From contig CAMGZM010000013.1 in NCBI GenBank assembly GCA_946183145.1, forward strand, positions 1-61,292: a DNA stretch of 61,292 nucleotides. Direction: 5' to 3'. The number at the start of each line of letters is the position of its first letter. Position 1 is the stretch's first letter. Below the pieces are notes generated by a model that did not search any database, was not told the DNA's origin, and saw nothing but the letters and a program-made list of their open reading frames with translations. The position numbers and the translations under genes are program-made. This document shows positions 21,128-29,916 of this stretch, piece by piece. The DNA is from an uncultured Fretibacterium sp. Its GTDB lineage: Bacteria > Synergistota > Synergistia > Synergistales > Aminobacteriaceae.

Positions 21128-23374
21128 ATGCGTAAGATTTTTACGTTTGCGCTTGCTTCTCTGCTGAGCCTCTATTTTTGTGCCTTTGCGTTTGCTGATG
21201 CTATGCTTTACAGGGGCCAGCAAAGTGTTTCGTCAGTTCCTTCTGTGGAGAAAGATTCGTTTCTCTGCGTTCCTGTTGAGGATGTCGGAAAAATATTCGG
21301 ATTCTCAGCACACAGAAATGATGACGAGCTTACGTTGTCGCGGGGAAATGCACAGATTCGAATCTCACTCGGAGCTGCTGCAGGGTGGTACGGTTTTGTG
21401 ATTATCCCGCTTCATTCTGCGCCGTTTGTGAATGACGGAAAATTTTGGATTGACACACAGAGCGCGGCGACATTGTTTCAGAAATTTTCAGGAAGAGGAG
21501 TCAATAACCGCTTGCGTTTCGCAAAGATCGCAGGAAAACCCGCAAATGATTTCGGCGATTTCGGAGACTCAGACTCAGACAGCAAGCAGACAGCAGGCAA
21601 ATCACAGCCGTTCCCGTCAGGGCGGGGCTTGCCCCCGAAAACGGATCTCAACGAGGTAATCAACAGGACAGTAACGACAAATCCATATTCACAGCAAACA
21701 ACACGGTTGCCGCAAAATCAGACTCAGAGTCAGAATCAGCAGGCACAAAGACAGACTCAGACTCAGGAAATATCACAGGCATCACAGACTCAGAGTCAGA
21801 GTCAGGAAACTTTACGGGCATCAGAGACTCAGAGTCAACCAACATCACGGCAATCACAGACTCAGACTCAGAGTCAGGAAATATCACAGGCATCACAGAG
21901 TCAGACTCAGGAAATTTCACGGACAAAACGGACTCGGAGTCAGCGGGCATCACGGACTCAGCGTCAGGAAACTTCACAGCCTTCACAGACTCAGCAGACG
22001 GAAATCACAGCTTCAGCGGAGGAAGCACAGCCCGTAATCACAGCTTCAGCAAAGAAATCATCAGGCAAGAAACAGCCCCGCATGGAGACATTCAGCCCGG
22101 ATGACTCGAAAACGGATAAAGCCGAAAATTACAGCGGAACGATTCAGGGCATAAGATGGACAGCGCAGGAGGGAACTCACAAAAAGATCCGCGCCGTTGT
22201 CATGGCCGATGAAGATTCAGACCCTCAAGTCTACATGGACAAAGGGAAACTTCACGCGCTTTTCGCTTCAAGCCTCGAAAACACAAAGAGCATCGCTTCA
22301 CCGTTCGCAGAAAATATCAAGGCCGAAATCAAGACCAGCATTAACGGAGCAGAATTGATTTTCACGCCTGAAGGAATCATTAAGGCAGAAAAACTTGTGC
22401 TCAATAATCCGCGCCGTATAGTGTTCGATTTCTTTTACCCTGAGGACGAGAACATAGCAGAAACTCAGCCGAAAATCGCAGACGTAAATATACAGCTTCC
22501 CGGACAGGTTACGGAGACTCAGACAGCAAAGACTCCGGCGCAATCCCCGACTCAAACGCAGACTCAAAGCGAGCCTGACAGGATAATCATCACAGGAAAC
22601 CAGCCCGAAACCGCAAGGACTCCCGCGACAATGACCCCGCCAAGCTCCATAACGATTCCAACAAGCCCGAAAGCAGCAGAGAGACTCAGAGCCGAAAAGC
22701 TCAAGAAAACGATCGTAATTGACCCCGGGCACGGCGGAAAAGATCCCGGAGCTATGGACAACGGAGTCCGCGAAAAAGATATTAACCTCGCTGTAGGACT
22801 CGAACTCCACAAAGTTTTGACGGAAAGAGGCTACAACGCAATAATGACGAGGGCTACAGATGTCTATCTCAAACTTCAGGAACGCACAGACATTGCGAAT
22901 AACGTTGAGGCGGATTTGTTTGTGAGCGTCCACGTGAACGCGCTGCCCAGAAGAAAATCTATGTCAGGCTTTGAGATATACATTATGGCACTTCCTACGG
23001 ACAAAGACGCAATGGAACTCGCAAAAGCTGAGAACCGCGAATACGTTGAAGGCAAAGGAATGGACTCAGAAAATGTTGACAGAAGAACGCAAATGCTCCT
23101 GAAAATTTTGGGCGACATGCAGCAGAACAACAAGATCTCCGAAAGCACAGACTTTGCGGCCATGCTCTACAATGCAGGCGTGAGAAACGGACTCCCAATG
23201 AGGAGAGTCGCTCAGGCTCCTTTCTTCGTGTTGCGCGGCGCGGGAATGCCGGCAGTATTGCTTGAGATCGGCTTCGTAACGAACGCGAACGAGTCCCAGC
23301 TACTTACGACTCAGGCTTACCAGCAGAGAATCGCAAATGCAATGGCTGAAGGAATCATAAACTACATCAGGTAA
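21128..23374 (+). CDS. Secreted N-acetylmuramoyl-L-alanine amidase with SQTQ-rich linker
   Basis: Periplasmic zinc amidase that cuts the lactyl-peptide bond of peptidoglycan, 748 residues. Signal peptide 1-24 (MRKIFTFALASLLSLYF...). A domain resembling the copper-amine-oxidase N-terminal fold covers about 28-140. A Ser/Gln/Thr low-complexity linker of SQTQ/SQSQ repeats covers about 180-300. An AMIN-like domain lies around 335-440. A second Thr/Pro/Gln linker leads to the Amidase_3 catalytic domain (about 530-745) with DPGHGGKDPGA, the Glu of REKDINLAV, SVHVNAL and LLEIGFVTN. Forms a unit with cheW upstream and the GerMN gene downstream. Confidence 0.92.
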   Translation: MRKIFTFALASLLSLYFCAFAFADAMLYRGQQSVSSVPSVEKDSFLCVPVEDVGKIFGFSAHRNDDELTLSRGNAQIRISLGAAAGWYGFVIIPLHSAPFVNDGKFWIDTQSAATLFQKFSGRGVNNRLRFAKIAGKPANDFGDFGDSDSDSKQTAGKSQPFPSGRGLPPKTDLNEVINRTVTTNPYSQQTTRLPQNQTQSQNQQAQRQTQTQEISQASQTQSQSQETLRASETQSQPTSRQSQTQTQSQEISQASQSQTQEISRTKRTRSQRASRTQRQETSQPSQTQQTEITASAEEAQPVITASAKKSSGKKQPRMETFSPDDSKTDKAENYSGTIQGIRWTAQEGTHKKIRAVVMADEDSDPQVYMDKGKLHALFASSLENTKSIASPFAENIKAEIKTSINGAELIFTPEGIIKAEKLVLNNPRRIVFDFFYPEDENIAETQPKIADVNIQLPGQVTETQTAKTPAQSPTQTQTQSEPDRIIITGNQPETARTPATMTPPSSITIPTSPKAAERLRAEKLKKTIVIDPGHGGKDPGAMDNGVREKDINLAVGLELHKVLTERGYNAIMTRATDVYLKLQERTDIANNVEADLFVSVHVNALPRRKSMSGFEIYIMALPTDKDAMELAKAENREYVEGKGMDSENVDRRTQMLLKILGDMQQNNKISESTDFAAMLYNAGVRNGLPMRRVAQAPFFVLRGAGMPAVLLEIGFVTNANESQLLTTQAYQQRIANAMAEGIINYIR

Positions 23375-23393
23375 AAGGAATGGTGAAAATATC

Positions 23394-24158
23394 ATGCCGC
23401 CTTTAAGACATAATGACTCATCAGGAAGGCCAGTACCAAACAGACGCAGGCAGGCCCAAATAGCAATGGCTGAAGCAGAAGCCCGCAAACGTCATCAGCA
23501 GATGAAGAGGCCCAGACCGTCAGCAATTGACGCAGACGCAAAGAAGCCTACACCGTTATTGCTGAGAATATTATCGATATTGGGTGTTATGCTGCTGTGC
23601 TTTGTTCTTGGTTATCTCGGAACGTCATGGGTTGTGGATTTCCTCAACACAAAATTATTCCTTAAGCCCGAAAACAGAATCGAGAATCAAGAAGACCTGT
23701 CGAATTTCGAGGAATCAGAACGCACGCAGGCCGCAAGAAACGCAATCATGAACGGCGCAAACGTACAGCAAATATCACTGAATATCTATCACATTCAGGA
23801 TGACGCATTAGCCGAAACGAGGAAGAATTTTCTTGCGCTCACACGCGAGGACAATATACGGGATGCCGTGAACGAGATAATTTTGATGAGCAACGTACCT
23901 CACGCTGACAGGATAAAACTGCTTCACGTGTTCAGAGTCAACGACACCGCATTTCTGGACATGCCGGGGCAGTTTGCTTCGGCTCTTAACGCTATGGGAA
24001 AACAGAAATCACTCCTACTCATAACGGGAATCGTCCGAACAATGGAGGAGAATTTTTCGCCCCTCTCACAAGTAAGATTCCTCATCGACTCAAAGACTCC
24101 TCAGTCAGGAGGAACAGTAGACCTCTCATCAGTCTGGAAACTCCCCAAGAAATCATGA
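23394..24158 (+). CDS. GerMN-domain membrane protein
   Basis: A 254-residue protein with a basic cytosolic N-terminus (RRRQAQIAMAEAEARKRHQQ), one membrane segment (about 54-78) and an external GerMN-like domain (about 125-245) with LNIYHIQDDALAETRKNF and VRFLID near its end. The domain was first noted in spore germination protein GerM, but it is widespread and often sits beside cell-wall amidases, as here. Role in wall remodelling is inferred from the neighbour. rdgB overlaps its stop by 4 bases. Confidence 0.75.
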   Translation: MPPLRHNDSSGRPVPNRRRQAQIAMAEAEARKRHQQMKRPRPSAIDADAKKPTPLLLRILSILGVMLLCFVLGYLGTSWVVDFLNTKLFLKPENRIENQEDLSNFEESERTQAARNAIMNGANVQQISLNIYHIQDDALAETRKNFLALTREDNIRDAVNEIILMSNVPHADRIKLLHVFRVNDTAFLDMPGQFASALNAMGKQKSLLLITGIVRTMEENFSPLSQVRFLIDSKTPQSGGTVDLSSVWKLPKKS

Positions 24159-24748
24159 AGTTCACGAAACTAATCATAGCGACAGGCAACAGGGGAAAAT
24201 ACCGCGAGTTTTGCGAAATCATACGAGATACAGCGGGTGAAAATTTTGCTGACGAAATAATTTTTGCGCCGGAAATTTCACGGATGATTGTTGAGGAGAC
24301 CGGGAAAACTTACGCTGAAAACGCAATGCTGAAGGCTCGCGCATGGGCTGAACGTTCGGGGCTTCCGTGCCTCGCTGATGACTCAGGGCTTGAACTTGAC
24401 GCTCTTGACGGTGCGCCGGGACTCTATTCTGCGCGTGTCGTTGCGGGTAATGACTCCGATAAAGTTTCGTGGCTTCTGGGACAGCTTGAGGGAAAAGCTG
24501 ACAGGGGCGCGAGATTCGTTGCGTCATTGTGTCTTTGCGTCCCGGAGAAATTCACGCTGATCACTGAGGGAGAATGCCGGGGGAAAATTGTGGATTCTCC
24601 GAGTGGTTATGATGGATTCGGCTATGACCCTGTATTTTTGCCGGAAGGATATGAATTGACGTTTGCGGAATTATCCGGCCATGCAAAGAATCAAATCTCA
24701 CACAGGACAAACGCATTCAGAAAAATATACGGCCTCTTGAAACAATAA
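24155..24748 (+). CDS. rdgB: XTP/dITP diphosphatase (RdgB/HAM1 family)
   Basis: House-cleaning pyrophosphatase removing non-canonical purine triphosphates. The 197-residue protein begins with LIIATGNRGKYREF, carries the catalytic LADDSGLELDALDGAPGLYSAR (quoted: LADDSGLELDALDG, PGLYSAR), then GFGYDPVF and LSGHAKNQISHR at the C-terminus, all RdgB hallmarks. It is translationally coupled to the GerMN gene. The RNase PH gene often found in this neighbourhood in other bacteria is absent here. Confidence 0.95.
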   Translation: MKFTKLIIATGNRGKYREFCEIIRDTAGENFADEIIFAPEISRMIVEETGKTYAENAMLKARAWAERSGLPCLADDSGLELDALDGAPGLYSARVVAGNDSDKVSWLLGQLEGKADRGARFVASLCLCVPEKFTLITEGECRGKIVDSPSGYDGFGYDPVFLPEGYELTFAELSGHAKNQISHRTNAFRKIYGLLKQ

Positions 24749-24762
24749 ATTCTGCGTGCTAT

Positions 24763-25758
24763 TTATGAGCTTTCACGTTCTGAGAGCGAGGCGGCGAATG
24801 TCAAATGCTGAATGCTTGTTTTCTTTCCGACGGGCGACTCTATTTCCTCGATAACCATTCTTGCGGCGTTTGCTCCGATTTCAACGGCCGGAAGCTCAAA
24901 CGATGTCAGAGACTTCTCAAGAAGATTCCCGACGTAACAGCCTGTGAGACTCACTATGCGTATTTGTTCCGGGACATTTATTCCGCGCTGTCGTGTTATT
25001 CTCAGGGCGGCCATTCCGTAAATATCTACAGCCGTCATTATCGCGTCGAGTCCGGGATTTTCGTCAATCATTTTCTCTATGCACTGAGTCCCGGATTCGT
25101 AGCCGTTGATTATTCCGCTGGTGCATTCGCAGATTTCCTTCAAGCCCAATTCTGAGATTGCGCGCTTGTAGCCGTCGTAGCGAGTCCTGTATGGCTTGAG
25201 AATGGGACGGCTGTTTGAGGGGCCGTTGATGAGTCCGATATTACGGCAGCCTTTGCTGTAGAGATAGTGAACAGCGTCATAGCTTCCTCCCTCGTAATCG
25301 CTCACAATGCTGCTGAGTGAGTCATCCTGCTTCCTGATGATCTGCACGACAGCGATTCCCTGATTGTGTATGTCGTGTATGAGGCTCATATTCTTTCCTG
25401 TCGCCGCGATAATGAGTCCATCTGTCATATAGCGGAAAAGTTCAAGGCGTTCACGCTCAATTTCTGAATCATCGTCAGTATAAGCCAGTCTAATACAATA
25501 TCCGCATTCACGTGCTTTGCTGTCTATACTTCCTATAATGTCGGCAAATTCATTGACATTCGTATTAGGCACAATAACGCCGATTGCATGATGTAATCTC
25601 CTTTGAATGCCTTTCTTGGTCATTAACGGCTCATAACCAAGTTCATGTATTGCGGCCATGATTCTGTCGCGTGTGTCAGGGTGAACTTTAATGAAGTCGT
25701 TTGTTGCCCTCGATACTGTAGCAGGATCGCAATTCGCCAAATATGCAACATCCTGCAA
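24763..25758 (-). CDS. LacI-family transcriptional regulator, start uncertain
   Basis: DNA-binding HTH at the extreme N-terminus (LQDVAYLANCDPATVSRATN) and a periplasmic-binding-like sensor domain from about residue 57 (IGVIVPNTNVNEFADIIGS) to the end. The only conventional in-frame start is TTG 25758, which would trim the usual Val-Thr before the HTH. Upstream, the same frame reads RRRKKVT but has no ATG/GTG/TTG. One more A in the A6 run (25764-25769) would instead join an ATG at 25794 (MKKFTEGAKK) to the HTH. Divergent from the aldolase/NRAMP genes and so probably their regulator (inference). Confidence 0.82.
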   Translation of the reverse strand: MQDVAYLANCDPATVSRATNDFIKVHPDTRDRIMAAIHELGYEPLMTKKGIQRRLHHAIGVIVPNTNVNEFADIIGSIDSKARECGYCIRLAYTDDDSEIERERLELFRYMTDGLIIAATGKNMSLIHDIHNQGIAVVQIIRKQDDSLSSIVSDYEGGSYDAVHYLYSKGCRNIGLINGPSNSRPILKPYRTRYDGYKRAISELGLKEICECTSGIINGYESGTQCIEKMIDENPGLDAIMTAVDIYGMAALRITRQRGINVPEQIRIVSLTGCYVGNLLEKSLTSFELPAVEIGANAARMVIEEIESPVGKKTSIQHLTFAASLSERESS

Positions 25759-25808
25759 TGTAACTTTTTTGCGCCTTCTGTAAATTTCTTCATCTCTAAT
25801 TGTATCTT

Positions 25809-25925
25809 TTAACCATTTCTGAAATTGCGGTTCTTTTTGCCTGTGCCTGTAAATTGTCCGAAAACTTCAGGCAGGCAAAATCCCAGTATAGTGAAAATGA
25901 GCATCACAATATATCCGTTGTCCAT
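25809..25925 (-). CDS. 38-residue single-pass membrane micro-ORF
   Basis: Starts at ATG 25925 behind AAGGAAGGGAC (about 9 bases away) and encodes MDNGYIVMLIFTILGFCL, then PEVFGQFTGTGKKNRNFRNG. Residues 4-22 are a hydrophobic helix and the rest is polar and basic, the layout of small accessory peptides of transporters. It is co-directional with and 50 bases ahead of the LacI gene. No family is recognised. Alternatively it is a leader peptide of the regulator gene. Confidence 0.5.
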   Translation of the reverse strand: MDNGYIVMLIFTILGFCLPEVFGQFTGTGKKNRNFRNG

Positions 25926-26033
25926 GATATTTAGTCCCTTCCTTTTATGTTGTAAACAGGTATATTAAATCATGCAAGGCATCAATATAGTTTGCAGGAT
26001 TTTCGAGGAGCTTTACCGCCTAAATGCTTATGA

Positions 26034-26879
26034 ATGCTAAGACTGTTATATGCAAGAGAAGCACTTTCTGAAATCACCGGCCTCACCAGAGTAGAGCGCA
26101 AGCACGTAACGGAAATCTGCGCTGAGGAATGCGGCGACAAGATGACAATCATCTCCGGCGTAAACTGCGAGAACACACAGGAATCAATCGAGATGGCACG
26201 CGAGGCAAAAGAAGCCGGCGTAGATGGTATCCTCCTTATGCCCCCGCATATGTGGCTCCGCTTCGGAATGAATCCCAACGCACCGTTTGAGTACATCAAG
26301 GACGTTGCAGAGGGCGCGGACATCGACATCATCATTCACCTTTACCCGGCGACAAGCAAAGCATTCTACCCCGTCGAGACTCTCATCAAGATGTGCAAAG
26401 AGATTCCTCACGTAAAGTGCATCAAGGTCGGCACAAGAGTTACGGCTATCTATGAGCATGACGTTCGCGAACTCCGCAAGCACTGCCCGGATATTTCCCT
26501 CATCACATGCCACGATGAGACACTCTGCGTAACATGGTTTACAGGCATGGACGGCGCGTTAATCGGTTTCGCAGGCTGCGTACCCGAACTCATCACAGGC
26601 GCGTGGGAAGTCTTCTCGCACCCCGAAAAGCACACACTCAAAGAGGCTCAGGAGTGGTCGAACAAGATTTACCCGATCTCACAGGCCATTTACGGCGGCG
26701 GCCAGCCTTCAGGAGAAGCACACGCAAGACTCAAAGAGACACTCGCACAGCGCGGAATCTTCAAGAGCGCACTCATGAGGAAGCCCGTACTCCCGTTAGA
26801 CCAGGAAGAGAAAGACTGGGTTGCAGAGGGAATCAAACTCAGCGGACTCGGCAAAGTCGACATGAGCAAGTTCGCGTAG
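26034..26879 (+). pseudogene. Dihydrodipicolinate synthase/NAL-family aldolase, N-terminus missing
   Basis: A DapA-superfamily TIM-barrel aldolase. From about residue 10 it is well preserved (EITGLTRVERKHVTEIC, AKEAGVDGILLMPPHMW, IHLYPATSKAFYP with the conserved Tyr, and the Schiff-base Lys in VKCIKVGTRV). Normal family proteins are about 300 residues and carry about 45 residues ahead of this point, including strand 1 and the GTTGE loop. Here the upstream DNA has no matching text in any frame and stops in frame nearby. ATG 26034 has only a distant GAGGAG. Probably a truncated gene after a deletion next to the LacI promoter region. Substrate unknown; lysine synthesis is not indicated. Confidence 0.7.
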
Positions 26880-26904
26880 CATAAAATTTTCACGCAAAGG
26901 ATAA

Positions 26905-26961
26905 AAATTTCGGAGCGGTCAAAGAGATTCACAAAAAAATTCTCTGAGGCCGCTTCTCTTG
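26905..26961 (+). repeat. Long hairpin between the aldolase and NRAMP genes
   Basis: AGCGGTC pairs with GGCCGCT and AGAGA with TCTCT around a loop with seven A residues. It is followed by TTCTCTTG and then the AAGGAGG ribosome site of the next gene. It may act as a partial terminator or 5' stabiliser. Confidence 0.45.
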
Positions 26962-26981
26962 TAAGAAGGAGGAAAAAATAA

Positions 26982-28223
26982 ATGGACGTTTCAAAAATAA
27001 AGCGCGCGTCATTCCTCGAAATCTTGAAACGAATCGGGCCGGGAATAATTCTCGCGGGCGTTGTAATAGGGCCTGGAAACATCACGACATCGGCCATGAT
27101 GGGAGCAAATTACGGCTACACTATGATATGGCTGATTATCCCGATAATAATCATGGGGATAACATTCATGCTCACGTGCTACCGTATCTCAATGCTTACG
27201 GGAATGCCGACAATACACGCGATAAGGCATTATTACGGAACACCTGCGGCCATGATTACGGGGATTGCGACATTCCTGTCATGCTTCTTCTTCACGATGG
27301 GGAATATCACAGGCTCAGGCACAGGTCTTAACCTCATAACGGGAATCAACTGGAAAATCGGCTCAATCTTCATGATTGTGATCACTCTTGCGTGTTACTT
27401 TGCGAAGGGCGTTTACTCGAAAGTTGAGAAGATAATAACGCTTTGCATTGTGGGCATGATTATATGCTTCTTTGCTACGCTTGTTGCAACAGGCGGCCCG
27501 GACTGGGGAGAGTTCGGACACGCCATAACTCACTGGACAGTTGCGCCAGGGAGCCTTGCTACTTCACTTGCATATGTTAGCACAAACGCGGCGATAACTG
27601 CGGGCATTTACGGGACATATCTCGGCCTCGAAAAGAAATGGAAGCAGGAAGACCTCTTCAACGGTATCATGTTCGCGGACGCAATCGCACATATTGTAGC
27701 AGTCGTGCTGATTTCCGGCGCGATATTCCTTGTCGGCGCGATCGTCCTTCATCCTACAGGGCAGGGCATAAAGACTCCGGCACAGTTAGGGCAGCTTCTT
27801 GTTCCGTTTTTGGGAAGCGCAGCACCAATCATAATGGGAGTTGCATTGCTTGCGGCGGCGTTCTCTTCATTGCTCGGAAACACTCAAAGAGGAATGGTAT
27901 TGCTTGCGGCTGGAATCGACAAACCTACGCGGCTTGAGTCGAACTTCATCAAATGGGGAAGCCTCGTATGCATAGTGATAACGACAGCGATATGCTTCAT
28001 GTACAACGGGAGTCCCACGCAGTTAATATTAATCGCAAATATTTCAACGGCAATTGCGACACCGTTCGGAGGATTTTTTGTTACGCGGTTAATCTTCAGG
28101 AAGGACATCAACAAGCAGAATAATCTTCCTCAGCCGAGAATGCTGCAGTTCTTCATGCTGATTAGTTACTTGTTCGCGCTTGTAATGACAGGCTCATCAA
28201 TTCTGAGAATGTTAGGGAAGTAA
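26982..28223 (+). CDS. NRAMP-fold transporter with non-canonical substrate site
   Basis: Membrane protein of 413 residues with about 11 helices and clear SLC11/NRAMP character (RIGPGIILAGVVIGPGN in TM1, GATLG-like packing motifs, LVALLAAAFSSLLGN near TM8). Canonical metal ligands are changed. TM1 has GPGN in place of DPGN, so the Asp is lost. The TM6 segment reads LAYVSTNAAITAGIYG where metal carriers have AxxMPHN, so the Met-Pro-His is lost. A divalent transition metal is therefore an unlikely substrate. AAGGAGG ribosome site. Pairing with a carboxylate-type aldolase and a LacI regulator suggests an organic substrate or Mg-like ion (inference). Confidence 0.82.
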   Translation: MDVSKIKRASFLEILKRIGPGIILAGVVIGPGNITTSAMMGANYGYTMIWLIIPIIIMGITFMLTCYRISMLTGMPTIHAIRHYYGTPAAMITGIATFLSCFFFTMGNITGSGTGLNLITGINWKIGSIFMIVITLACYFAKGVYSKVEKIITLCIVGMIICFFATLVATGGPDWGEFGHAITHWTVAPGSLATSLAYVSTNAAITAGIYGTYLGLEKKWKQEDLFNGIMFADAIAHIVAVVLISGAIFLVGAIVLHPTGQGIKTPAQLGQLLVPFLGSAAPIIMGVALLAAAFSSLLGNTQRGMVLLAAGIDKPTRLESNFIKWGSLVCIVITTAICFMYNGSPTQLILIANISTAIATPFGGFFVTRLIFRKDINKQNNLPQPRMLQFFMLISYLFALVMTGSSILRMLGK

Positions 28224-28226
28224 GAA

Positions 28227-28256
28227 CAGGGGAAAAAAATTATCCCCTCGTTTTTT
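28227..28256 (+). terminator. Terminator after the NRAMP gene
   Basis: AGGGG and CCCCT pair around an 11-base loop, followed by CGTTTTTT. Confidence 0.75.
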
Positions 28257-28296
28257 GGCCGGGGGGATTTTGTTTTGCTCTGGTAAAAATAAATTC

Positions 28297-28367
28297 TTGA
28301 AATAATAAATTTGAGTGTGCTATGATGCCCAACATAGTTCCATAAAAATCTTTACAGGAGGTAATGT
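28297..28367 (+). promoter_or_regulatory. Promoter and conserved leader of cassette A
   Basis: TTGAAA (28297-28302) and TATGAT (28321-28326, with extended TGC) are separated by 18 bases. The stretch to the ATG ends in TTTACAGGAGGTA. The same order of elements, TAtGATGC then ATTCC-like text, A-rich run, TTTT/ACAGGAGGTA, recurs upstream of cassettes B and C. Confidence 0.6.
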
Positions 28368-28370
28368 AAC

Positions 28371-29901
28371 ATGTTTAAGCGTTACAAGTTTGTTGCGCTG
28401 TTGTTGTGCTTGTGCGTTTTTTCGTTTGGCATTGCTGGTAATGCGCTGAGGCTCAAGAGTTCACATCTGACAATTGCTCAACTACATTTCTTGCGGCGTT
28501 GAAGGCAGCTACGGGAACAACTACAGATACAGTAACAATAGACGTAACAAGCATTACAGGGCTTAGTTTCACTTCTGACGGTCTATCGAATGCCGGGGGA
28601 ACTGATTTTTCAAAAGCTACTGATGAAACGACAAAAAAGCTGTTGCGGCTATCACGAATATGAAAGGTATTGAGCTTTTCACGCAACTCACGGCACTTGA
28701 TGTTTCAGGATGCACGGCACTCACGGCACTTGATGCTTCAGGTCTCACGCTCTCAACGCTGAATATTACGGGAGTTCCCGGATTCATCTCAACGAGGCAG
28801 TACACACTGAGCGACACAAAAAAGCTCCTTTACGGCGGCAATCCCACAATTACCAGCGATGCAAAATTTTACGCAAAGCAGCTTGAGCTTACAGAAGGCA
28901 GCCTCAGAATGTATTTCTACATGGAACCCGCAAGTACTACATCTGGTTTGAGCGATAACAGCATAATGGAGTTTTATGTAGGGAATAGCAGCACTAAGCA
29001 AACAGCGAAATACGATGCAAGTGTTACGTACACTGATTACTACGATTCGACTAATCACACATTCAGTGCAACACAGTCAAGCGGCACAGCAGTAACACAT
29101 TACGGATTTGCGTGCGACGTAACATCAATACAGATGGCCGATAGTATTCAAGCTACGTTTACGCCCGGAGATTCAGGAAGCCCGTCATCAATTACTTACA
29201 CCGTAGCAGATTACCTCGATGCGGTTATCGCTCTGAATGGCAGCGCAACGGATCTCGCAAAAGCCATCAAGGATTACGGGCATTATGTGCAGAAACCTCT
29301 TGCGACGCTTCACGGTTTTGTTACAGTAGCAACAGCAATAAACGAAGGCAAGGAAGGCCACATCACAATACCCACGTCAAACACAACAATTACCAATGTA
29401 ACAACAACTACCGTTGAATCGTATAAACTCACCAGCACGCTCGGCGATGGTGCTGAAGTCGGAAGTGCGTTACAGCTCGACTCAAATATTACGCTCCTTG
29501 TGTATCTTCCTTCAGGAACAACGGTTAACGAGGTCAAGAAAGGCGACGAGACAAACGCGCTCACACTAAATACGGATTACTCAGTTGACGGTGAAGACTA
29601 CAAGACAGGCGGAAAAGTTGTTGTAGCAATTCCGAACCTCACAGCAAAGGAACTCACAACGAAATACACAATCACCACATCAGACTCAAACAAGACGGTT
29701 ACAGCTTACGGATTATCTTACGTTCATTCCGTGCTTAATCTGACGGATGCACAGAAAACAGCACTGAAAGCCTCATCAACAAATCTGTTAAGCCTGAACG
29801 ATAACGATTTCAACGACTTCGTTACGAATCTGCAAAATGCGGTTAAGGCACTCTATAACTACTACTATGCAGAAACACAATACAACCCCCAGAACTCATA
29901 G
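28371..29901 (+). pseudogene. Cassette A secreted protein, two -1 frameshifts
   Basis: Begins MFKRYKFVALLLCLCVFSFG, a signal peptide nearly matching cassettes B and C. The frame breaks after GNA (about 28444) and resumes one base on as EAQEFTSDNCSTTF. It breaks again in an A6 run (about 28631-28636) and resumes as VAAITNMKGIELF. Restored length would be about 510 residues. The order is a unique N-terminal region, short Leu-rich repeats (LTALDVSGCTALTALDASG), a beta domain (LELTEGSLRMYFYM, HYGFACDVTSIQMADSI), a KAIKDYGHYVQ helix and a second beta domain ending in FNDFV/ALYNYYYAE. Such domain pairs occur in clostridial LRR surface proteins (memory). Function unknown. Confidence 0.75.
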
Positions 29902-29916
29902 AGAGGAGAACACAAA

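Noticed and set aside
21720-22000. CRISPR or non-coding tandem repeat
   Set aside because: The repeats are in frame within an intact amidase gene and encode SQTQ units.
22298-22933. 211-codon minus-strand ORF within the amidase gene
   Set aside because: Antisense to a well-conserved amidase domain, with Cys/Leu/Arg-rich composition typical of a shadow frame.
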